NCBI RefSeq assembly: GCF_000001735.4
Contig: NC_003076.8
Span: 23,005,835 to 23,069,834 of the forward strand
From: Arabidopsis thaliana
Lineage: Eukaryota > Streptophyta > Magnoliopsida > Brassicales > Brassicaceae
Direction of reading: 5' to 3'
Length of the DNA stretch: 64,000 nucleotides
Below, piece by piece: positions 55,236 to 64,000 of the stretch (positions within the stretch are counted from its first letter, which is position 1; each line of letters opens with the position of its first letter). The translations under genes were made by a program, and so were the position numbers. Under the pieces are notes generated by a model. The model ran no database searches, was not told where the DNA came from, and saw only the letters and a list, made by a program, of their open reading frames with translations.

Positions 55236-56477
55236 TTATGGTGACGACACGGGCTCAACTTCTGCAGGAATCCGAGTGAAGAAAACTTCGGGTATAGACA
55301 TGTAACCCGATCCTGGACCAGTCACAGTGAAAAGTATGGTGGGTAACTCTGCAAGCACCAAATAATACAGTTAAGAAAAGAGAACCTCAAAAAAAGTCAC
55401 CATGGAAAAACCAAGAGAAGAGTAAAAAGATCCACCTGGGTCATCATCATACAATGGAGGAGGGGGATCCACTTGAACTGCAGCAATCTCTGTATCATAA
55501 CCACATACACACTAATTTACATCACATATATGCCAACGAAACCATACATGTATTCTAAGAGAAAATATCCAATAAGTTGTTAACCATCAAACTACGAACC
55601 TAAACCTCATCCAAAAGAAACCTCAAGTTTTCAGAAGAACATAAAACATGAAGCACACTAAAATTCCCAATAAACTGCAACTGTCTATGGATGGTTGATT
55701 AATTGAAAAAGAGGTTTCATGAAGATACCTTCATCAGTTGGTCTGAGCCTGAAGATATAAATCTGACAGAACGTTGGTCCACAGAGACGAACTTTAGCTT
55801 GATAAAGTCTAGGCTCGGGATCGGATGAGGCCAAATCCCGAGCCAAAAACGTTACCCAATAAAGTATACCAGCACACCACCTGTAACTTGCCGACACGTG
55901 ATCGACCAACTCAATCCGACTTCCCTGGATACAAAACTTTGTGAGCAAGTAAGAACAAACAAAGGAACAAAAACATTCATTCATTATATCAAGACGACAC
56001 TGACCGTATCAAACATTGTGTTGTGTAATAGCACGGAGAGCCACGCCATGGATCATTTCATCATTGGTACTGCACACATCAAGACGGAATGGATCCATGA
56101 TAGGCCTAGTCTCGAACCGAAAATCCAATTTATCCCAATCAATCACGAAACCCTAAACCACACAACAACAATAAGTGAGCTAAAATTAGCATATCGTGCT
56201 GGTTTCAAAAACCAAAATTTTTTTTTATCAATGAGTAGATCCAGGTTTCAATCGAGGTCATAATTAAAACCTAATTCCTGTGGGGAGAATTGAAGATATG
56301 TACCTCGCTCTTATGGTACTGGTAGTATAAGATGTACTGTCGTACGTATTCATCGTCGTAAGGGTCGTATCTCCGGAGTTCTCGGAATGTGTAGCCGTAA
56401 CTTGATTCGCTGGAGAATTTCTCCAACCTCGGCTTCTTCCGAATGTGAAAATCCCCCGTCGACAACGAACCGGCCAT
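55236..56477 (-). CDS. Cystatin-related protein, third copy on the opposite strand (224 aa)
   Basis: Exons 56477-56304, 56152-56015, 55924-55729, 55489-55436 and 55348-55236; 225 codons with stop. The protein starts MAGSLSTGDFHIRKKPRLEK, then DDEYVRQYILYYQYHKSE, GFVIDWDKLDFRF, GSRIELVDHVSASYRW, VTFLARDLASSDPEPRLYQA, and ends TRIPAEVEPVSSP. It aligns over its length with the tandem pair at 17-20 kb but has one more intron (56014-55925). The donor for that intron is a weak GTTTGA. A better-looking GTCAGT 11 bases downstream would retain an in-frame TGA, so I chose the weak one, which preserves the family alignment (QHN joined to GSRIEL). Exon 4 is 54 nt, the same as the matching exon of copy 1. 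No active-cystatin QxVxG loop is seen. Promoter site II motifs lie at 56600-56616. Confidence 0.78.
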
Positions 56478-56599
56478 GGTCGGAACCCTAAATTCTGCTT
56501 CTCAGCGAGAACAAGAGACAAAGTGAGCCAAGAAGTTTTTTTTTTCTTTCAGGAAAAGGAATGCTGCCTTAACACGTGTCAGAGTGGCGTATCATATAC

Positions 56600-56616
56600 T
56601 GGGCCTTTCATGGGCC
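56600..56616 (-). promoter_or_regulatory. Paired site II motifs upstream of the third cystatin-related gene
   Basis: The plus strand reads TGGGCCTTTCATGGGCC, two TGGGCC cores 11 bases apart and about 125 bases before the ATG. The spacing resembles the site II repeats in the promoter of copy 1. Confidence 0.55.
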
Positions 56617-58030
56617 TGCTTATATTTGTAAACCCATTGTGTACTCTTGTTGATGTGCGTTCGTCTTATCTTATCCCAATTGAGTTCTAGTTCTTTGTGT
56701 CTTTCCTAATTTCCCTACTATTCCAATTAATTCTTTATGACTTTTCAAATAATACCCTAAGTTCTGAGCTAAAGCATCTCACGATGAACTTCTTTAACTA
56801 AATCATCAATATATTGTGGGTTGTTCGTAACAATTTTTCTTCGATAATTGATATCATCATTATATTAAGGCATCGTACAAACAATTTTCATTGCTAAGTT
56901 GTTTGTTTTTGTATAAAGCAACAAATTCCCAACTATTGTTTTTCACCTTTTCGTTGTAGAGAAGAAAACTTTTTGAAAAAAACCTCAAGTTTTAGCTGAT
57001 CCATTTTAAAACCTTCAACTTAATTTTTAATAGAAAACCCCATCAACTTAGAAAGTCTAATGAAAAACCTTTTTCAGCTCATTTGTACCTCTCTTTTTTT
57101 TTCATTGTTCATTTACTTTTTCATATTTTATTTTTCTGATAGTTTGCCATTCAAATTATTCTTGATCATTAATCCAAGATTTTTTTGCTTTTGTTTTCCT
57201 CTTTTTATGCTTTGTTATGACAAAAAAAACATAATTAATAAAATACAAAGTTTATGAACATTAATGAAAATAAATTCACACTTGCTACAAATCCACATAT
57301 TTTATTTTATTTTTGCTTATGTAGTATGAAATATAGTAAGAATTGTTTTATGAACAATGATGTAATTAAATTACACTTTGTCTTGCTTGCTTGTGTAAGA
57401 TGCACATGTTCACAAACAAATTCATCTGTAACGTCAACATACATCTAGAGGTATATGTTGGGCTATCGCTTTGGTGAGGAGAGTATCAGCTCTTTTGAAG
57501 ATACACTTGCTTCAAGAGAATCAGTTCATAAACTCTCTTTGGTCGCTAATTTGTTTATTTTATTAATATTAGGAGTTATTTTACTATTTTTTAAAAGATT
57601 AAAAAATTCATATAAAATTCATACAAAATTAAGCTTAAACTTTCATTTTGTTGATTATTATTAGGTTAGAGTTAGATTATATTAAACTCCACTAATCCAA
57701 TAACACTATAAAAAGCATAAACCGTAATTTGTACTTATTTTCTCACGACCAGGTCCATTGGCCCATTCTAAAGAAAAATGGGTTCATAATCTACAAGGCC
57801 TACCTGATTATAGGCCATCTAAAAGATTCATATCCAATAAGGCCCACCCGATTCTGAAATATGAAAATGTGTGAGATTTAGTAATAGTACCCAATACCCA
57901 TAGAATCCATAAAATAAGCTTACGAATTTAACAACTTTGTACCTAATAATAATCAACAAACTGATTGAAGCTTAAAAGCAAGTCTATCATGACAATTAAC
58001 AAACAAGTTTTATGATCATCAATCATAAGA
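56617..58030. other. Intergenic region with no supported gene
   Basis: AT-rich. Several frames of 60-70 codons on the plus strand (57060-57664) are Phe/Leu/Ile-rich translations of T-rich DNA and are not credible genes. GGCCCA words cluster near 57755-57845. Confidence 0.45.
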
Positions 58031-58035
58031 ATAAA

Positions 58036-59369
58036 TTAATCCTTTTTATCATCACTCCAAGGAGAACATATCTTTTCCAACCCCTTTCCAATAGAGCATG
58101 CGAATCCAGCTCTCTCCTTTTCCGGTGAGAGAGACCGAGAACGCGAAGGTGAACCAGAACCGTCTTTCTCCTTCTTCTTGGAATGGATGGTGTCGATGAC
58201 GGCTTCGATTTCTTCCTTGGCTCTCTCCAAAACATTAGGAGCCTTCACTTCATCCACCGGTGTGTTCTCACTGATATCATCACTCCTTCCATGAGTTTCT
58301 TTGTGATGATGATGAAGATGGCGAGGAGGTTTTTCCTTCAGGAATAAAGATTTGAGGTCTTCCCTCGCCTTTTTCAACATATTCGGTTTTTTCTTTCCAT
58401 CTTCTGTCAATGTAAACCATGTGAAACGAAGTGAGTCTTGAACAAGAAACAAGAATGAACACAAAACATCACATTTGTATCCATGTTCAAATCATAAAAT
58501 AGACAAACTCTGTAGTTATGTTACTACCAAACCCTGTAAGTCTCGAGACTAACAATCGATCCGAGAAAAAAAATTAAACGATTTGATGCAATGATGGGAG
58601 AAAAACTGGTACCTGGTTTATCTGATTTGAATTCCATTTTATCCCTGAAAGCGAATTTATAACACATTAGCAAACTCCAATGTTTGAACTCTCCTTATTC
58701 ATAACATTAGAGACAGAGAAGATTCAAGACTAGTTACAAAAGTGTATCAGAAGAAAGAAACAAACAAACTTTGAACTCTTGCGTTGATGAATAGCTCCGA
58801 TAACAGCATCAAGCTCTTCTTTAGCTCGTTCGAACATGTTTGGTGCTTTGACCTTACTCTCATCAATATCACCCTGAATCTTTTTGTCCGAACGATCTTC
58901 ATCACCTAAACAAACAAACAAAAGCCAAAAATCTTATAACATGAGACACACAACAAATCCACAGTGTTGTTCAACATTACAATATAACACATCCCAAAAA
59001 ACACTAATTTCCTAGAACATAACCATAAATCATCGTTGATTAAGCTCAATAAATCACCAGTAAAACCCCCAAAAAAAAATATCTGCAATGAACTCAATGA
59101 TAATATACAAATTGCCTTCTAAGAATCTCAATGATTAGATTCATACATTCACCATAAACCAATCAATCGCAGAAGAGAAAACAATAATTTGATTGATCCT
59201 TAAATAACTTCAGTAAAACTAATAAATCATCATTAAACCCCAGAAGAAGAAAAATATCATCTCAAAATCAGAATAAACACAAAATCAATTTAAGAACGAG
59301 AAAAAAATCAAATCGAGGATGAGAGAATTCGATGGAATTACCAGAAACTGTGTTGACAGCAGTCGTCAT
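58036..59369 (-). CDS. Small charged protein with repeated VKAPN-xx-ERAKEE motif (187 aa)
   Basis: Exons 59369-59342, 58905-58770, 58644-58613 and 58403-58036; 188 codons with stop, phases consistent. I do not recognise a characterised family. A helical motif occurs twice: VKAPNMFERAKEELDAVIGA (residues ~28-47) and VKAPNVLERAKEEIEAVIDT (~118-137), each followed by IH. A weaker third copy, KPNMLKKAREDLKSLF, lies between them at ~71-86. Also present are a His run (HLHHHHK) and a Ser/Arg-rich stretch (SPSRSRSLSPEK). The end FACSIGKGLEKICSPW has two cysteines. No signal peptide or membrane span is seen. The sequence suggests an amphipathic-helix repeat protein, but function is unknown. Probably At5g57000. 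TGGGCC/GGCCCA site II motifs lie upstream near 59648-59682. Confidence 0.82.
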
Positions 59370-61426
59370 CTTCGTCTTGCTTTAGACGAGAATGAGCAAA
59401 TTCGATGGAATTTAGGGATTTTGTAGGGGTTTTATTGTGAGAGTCTGAATTTGGGAAAAATCCGTTGAGAGGTAAAAATTATAATTGCATGATTCCCACA
59501 AGGCAACACTGGAATTGGTCCTAATTTGAAACATCGCCAGACTGTTTTAGCTTAATATTGGGTCCCACTTTTATATGTTTTATGCTAATTAAGTCATTAA
59601 ATCCTTCTCTTTTCTTTGTTTAGACCGCCACGTTAACTATTTTATAATGGGCCCTTACAAATATTATGGCCCATGGGTCTTACGTTATAATGGTCATCTT
59701 TGTTTTTTTTTTGGTTCAGTCTAACTTTAACATGCGGAGAACACTATTGGATAGATTTTTACTCAAGAGTCGACTTTTATGAAATCGATCCATTCATATT
59801 TTGAGTTGCCATTTCTTTCTTATATGAATAAAATATATTTTTAATAACTATGGAAAAATAACGAAAATAAAAATCATTATAGAATAGTATTTTTTTTATA
59901 CAAAACTACATAAATGATATGGATACACGTCTAGCAAAATAGCCCGTTATTTATTTACACTCTTCCTTTAAAGTTGCAAGTCATATCGTGTCTCTGACTT
60001 ATCGGTGCAATTTTAGACAATACAGTTTCAAACTTTGACCTCTTGGTCTTAGGTCAAGCCAATACAAAAGAGAAGAATGATCATTTTATAAAATTTAATT
60101 ACTCATAATATGAAATCGACATTGAGAAATGTGGCCAGCTCGTCGACATAAATAGAAGAATATAAATGAACATATATATCAGAGTAACTCATAATATGAA
60201 ATCGATATCCAAAATGTGGCTGTAATATTTTAGACTTAACGACAACGCATTATGTAGTTATTTTCACCTATGCGAGAACTTTAACATCACAACGACACGA
60301 AAAAAGTAAACAAAAATATTCAAGTCGAAATACTCGTGGTACGGTCTTATTTGTTGACCAAAGTTATTAGTTTTAAAATTTTAATCCATTATCTGGGAGG
60401 GGATGGATGTTTTACTTGGTAAAAGGGTATGCATAAATTTATATCCAAAACCCTTTTCTTACGGCTCAAGTAGAGTCTTCTAAAAAAAAGAAGAAGAACT
60501 AGAGTCTTCTCAATGCCCACGAAGAAATCAAATTGTATATGTGTAGTTCTCTAACTATAACGTACATACAGTATTGTTATTTTAGCTATTCAAAATATAT
60601 TGGTAATTAAAAAATTATTTGATTGTTTTTCTTGAATATAACAATCACTAATTAATTATTCTCGAATCAAAAACGTTCAAACTAACATATTCTTTTTAGT
60701 TTTAATAGTATTGATTAGTATTAATATGTACAAATTTGTGAAACGTTTTTAGTCCATTTGTGACGACTGCGGTATTAGCATTCCGATTATATATTTTGGG
60801 TTAAAGATAAACTTTAACGATCATATGACAACTAGTTAACAAAAAATGTTGATTTTGTATAAGTGTAATCTTGGTAGTAATATATTAACACAAACGTGTC
60901 ATTTTGTGTCGTGTAAAAGGAGAACAAGTGAGACAAATAGACCAACAGCTTTGAACTAACACGTACGCTGCACAATTTAGTAGAAAACAAGAAGAAGAAA
61001 CTCTTTTGAGAAAACCCAAAAGTAAAAAGACTTGACCACAATTGGTTGACTCCGCATTTACACAATTACACCTCAACACCCCGAACCGGTTTTGGTGCTC
61101 TTTAATATGATGTCTTAATCACATACATATATGGTTGCTTTCTTTGACCATCATAAATCATGCTAGTAATATTTATGTTTTTAATTGAATTTAAAAATAT
61201 GTATGGACCACTGAATATCAATTTAATCAAACCTTTTCAGCTTTTCTTAATCATATTGGCTTTGCACTATCATAATCGTGAGGATATTATTTAAATTTTA
61301 GTGACCCGCACTCACCAAACTCGAATGTTATATATCTGATTTGATGTGAAACCCTCTAACCAAGCCGAGATTTATTTTACAAGTTTTTGTTTACTAGTAA
61401 CAATGTTATATACTTTGGACATAAAA

Positions 61427-61457
<31 letters not shown>

Positions 61458-62149
61458 CTCATTAACTTATTGTATAGGACATGAAATCAATATACTTTGG
61501 TATTACCGTCACATATTTAGCTGTATTCTTAACATATGATTGTGTTGTTCTTGTAAATTTGATAGGTTTCTTGATTCAATAAGAAAAGCGCACAACCCAA
61601 GAGAATTTGATTATACTAGTACTCGTTATCGAAGATAGATATAGAATGAATCCGTTGACCGAATAATAAAAACCTAAATAATCATCGGGATTAAAAATAT
61701 GAAATGCATATAAGCTAGTAATAAAAAACGACGACGTATGCAATGATGTCCCCACACGCTCCGGACGTAACGCCGTGCGTAGATCAACAACACGGTCACA
61801 CACATATGTACAGTGAGATTGTATATATGTGTATGCAACTCCTAATAGTGTTATCAAAACTTAAATAAGTAATGAGTACCGATAATATAATTCCTACGAC
61901 GACGTATTCAAAGTTGCCCCACACGCTAGTATGTATTGGAAAAATTAACAAATAAATCTAAACATTGAAATATGAAAATCAAGAGCTCGTGTGGTTTGAT
62001 TTTTTATGGTTTTAAATCCGAGGAAAACGTAAAACCTTTGAATCAACAAGACTCGAAGAAAAATCTTCACTGCGTATCTTAAGGTCCAATCCCAATTTTG
62101 TTCTCACGGAAAAAAAAATCTAAAAAACATTCATAAATATATTCTCATT
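59370..62149. other. Divergent spacer between the repeat protein and IQM-type gene
   Basis: The first ~350 bases are promoter of the minus-strand gene, with site II words near 59648-59682. The remainder is AT-rich and has an (AT)14 run at 61429-61456. Two sets of diverged short direct repeats are present (60100-60135 / 60187-60222 and 61728-61760 / 61897-61930). No gene was seen. Confidence 0.45.
61429..61456. repeat. (AT)14 microsatellite
   Basis: Uninterrupted AT dinucleotides over 28 bases. Confidence 0.9.
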
Positions 62150-62372
62150 AATATATATATAGAGACGACAGATGAGCAAAGAAGAGACATAACCATAACC
62201 ATAATTCTTCTTATTGTCTTTAATAAGTGTTTCTGTTTTCCTAAAACATTCGACGAAACTTCTTCAGATCGTAATCAGTGTAAGTACCTTCCTCAATCTT
62301 TGGATTTAAAACCATTTTTCTTTCTTCATCCCATGTCTGAATCTTTTCTTTTTAATTTTAAAGGTAGCTTTA
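62150..62372 (+). promoter_or_regulatory. TATA box, 5' UTR and UTR intron of the IQM-type gene
   Basis: A TATATATATAGAGACG element at about 62151-62166 would place transcription start near 62190. The leader then shows a donor GTAAGT at 62280 and an acceptor AAAG ending at 62363, i.e. an 84-nt intron within the 5' UTR, nine bases before the ATG. Confidence 0.6.
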
Positions 62373-64000
62373 ATGGCTTTATCTTTTGGTTACTTACAAA
62401 GAGACAACAGTTTCAAGAAAGATTCACAAGAGTGCGAAACACCAAGAATTCGCAAAACCCCAGTAAACATGTATCTTGAGAAGACTTTATCGTTCAAAGA
62501 TTTGGTCGATCAGAGGAACAATTACAGAGATGGAAATTGCGGGGTGAAAACGAGAAAAGGTATAAACTTGAAGGGTCCTAAACCAGATAACATGATTCTT
62601 GATCGGAGTCTCTCGTTCACGAGTCTAGTCCAAGTGGAAAACAGAGGAGGAGAAGAAGAAGACGAAAGAGGCTCGTCTCCGAAACGAAGGAACAGGGGTA
62701 ACTTAACGGCGTTAAGTTTACCAGCACCGACGCCATTTTGGTCTCCGAGACCGTCCACGGAGCTAGACGCTGCCGCCGTTACGTTACAAAAGGTTTACAA
62801 GAGTTATCGAACGCGTAGAAATCTTGCTGACTGTGCAGTTGTTGTTGAAGAATTATGGTACGTTTGAATTTCAGTTTTATACATTTTAACCCAATGTTGA
62901 TATGAAAATTATACTTAAGTGGTGTGTTTGGTTTAGGTGGAAAGAATTGGAATTGGCAAAGTTAGAACCGAACAAAACCAATGATAAACCAGAGTCTGCT
63001 GTATCAAGGTGGGCAAGAGCTGGAACAAAAGCAGCAAAGGTAATAATTAATTATTCACTAGTCATACATTATCATCATTAATTCTTACTTTGGTTAATAA
63101 AATAGTTTGATATGCTTGATAGGTGGGGAAAGGATTGTTGAAAGATGATAAAGCACAAAAATTAGCATTGCGACATTGGTTAGAAGCCGTAAGTTTAGGC
63201 TTTTATTTATTTTACTTTAATGTATACATATTCCTTTGATTTATAGTAATGATTTTAAAAAATTATTATTACAGATTGATCCACGACATAGGTACGGGCA
63301 TAACTTACACTTATACTATGATGTCTGGTCAGAAAGTGAGAGTACTCAGCCATTTTTCTTCTGGTAAATTTTACACAAACTTAGTCAAATTTTGATTTCG
63401 AATGTTCCTTAGTAAATGGAGCTGATTTTGATAGCAAACCTTCTGAATGATACTAAAGGTTAGACATTGGAGATGGCAAGGAAGTAAATCTCAACAAATG
63501 TTCAAGAACTCTTCTTCAGCGTCAATGCATCACTTACCTTGGTCCGGTATGTACACATGGTCTTCGGTTATTTCCGGTTGGTAAAAGAAAACCGATTTTA
63601 GTTCTGGTTTTTGACTAACAGAAAGAGAGACAAGCTTACGAAGTGGTCGTGGAAGATGGGAAGTTAGTCAGCAGACAAACCAAGAGCCTTGTGGAGACTA
63701 CTGAAGGAACCAAATGGATCTTTGTGTTGAGCACGACAAGAAAACTGTACATTGGTCAGAAACAGAAAGGTCGGTTTCAACACTCGAGCTTTCTCTCCGG
63801 CGCCGCGATTACCGCCGCCGGTAGAATTGTTTCACACGATGGAGTTGTAAAAGCTGTGTGGCCGTACAGTGGTCATTATCTTCCGACGGAAGAGAATTTC
63901 AGAGAATTTATCTGTTTCTTAAGAGAAAACCACGTGAATCTCACTAATGTCAAGGTGATTAAGCTAATTAAATCTCTAATCCCGCATTTTATTATTTATT
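62373..64000 (+). CDS. IQM5: IQ-motif calmodulin-binding protein (IQM5-like), 3'-truncated by window end
   Basis: Member of the plant IQM family, which binds calmodulin independently of calcium. Exons: 62373-62857, 62937-63039, 63123-63188, 63275-63363, 63459-63546, 63622-63954. A donor GTGATT at 63955 shows the window ends in the next intron. The N terminus repeats a short motif ([26 protein letters not shown]). The IQ-like segment is [20 protein letters not shown] (~residues 132-151). The conserved IQM body follows: [100 protein letters not shown] and [15 protein letters not shown]. The last exon is high in G+C for this window. Probably At5g57010. Confidence 0.93.

Noticed and set aside
55985..56152. 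In-frame TGA in the third cystatin-related gene suggesting a pseudogene
   Set aside because: A GT donor at 56014 just before the TGA removes it and gives a full-length 224-residue protein in frame.
57060..57664. Consecutive plus-strand frames of 64-69 codons
   Set aside because: Phe/Leu/Ile-rich translations of T-rich intergenic DNA without conserved motifs.

Overview
The window is nuclear DNA of a flowering plant. Genes are split by short AT-rich introns, intergenic DNA is AT-rich, and promoters carry site II (TGGGCY) and telo-box motifs. Gene content and order match Arabidopsis thaliana chromosome 5, about At5g56870 to At5g57010. Locus numbers are from memory and were not checked. Gene models were built by hand from splice sites and reading phase.

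Layout: (1) 1-9.7 kb: 3' part of a GH35 beta-galactosidase (BGAL4-like, +), a small uncharacterised acidic protein (-), and a large ALE2-like receptor kinase (-) with a proline-rich ectodomain spread over nine symmetric exons. (2) 13.9-22 kb: a CwfJ/CCCH protein (-) containing a U12-type AT-AC intron, divergent from a tandem pair of cystatin-related genes (+). A ~1.25-kb terminal-inverted-repeat element with a dense GTGTAC motif array follows. (3) 22-29.5 kb: EMB1789-like CCCH protein (-), divergent from organellar ribosomal protein S16 (+) across a 313-bp shared promoter, then NAP1;3 (+). (4) 32.9-42.4 kb: a bHLH factor (-) and cytokinin oxidase CKX3 (-), whose first intron holds a degenerate transposon-like insertion. 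(5) 42.4-50.7 kb: a long gene-poor stretch with one tRNA-Val(CAC). (6) 50.7-64 kb: an A70-like protein with repeated motifs (-), a third inverted cystatin-related gene (-), a small repeat protein (-) and the 5' part of an IQM-type calmodulin-binding gene (+), cut by the window end.

The genes do not form a pathway or operon; they are an ordinary mixture for a plant chromosome arm. Functional themes are RNA processing (CwfJ, EMB1789), chromatin assembly (NAP1;3), organelle translation (S16), cell-wall modification (BGAL4), hormone turnover (CKX3) and signalling (kinase, bHLH, A70-like, IQM). I found no CRISPR, prophage or clearly new molecular system. The signals most worth following are the GTGTAC-array element, the AT-AC intron inside a splicing-related gene, the 3'-biased intron loss in the cystatin-related family, and the repeated site II palindrome in a divergent promoter.
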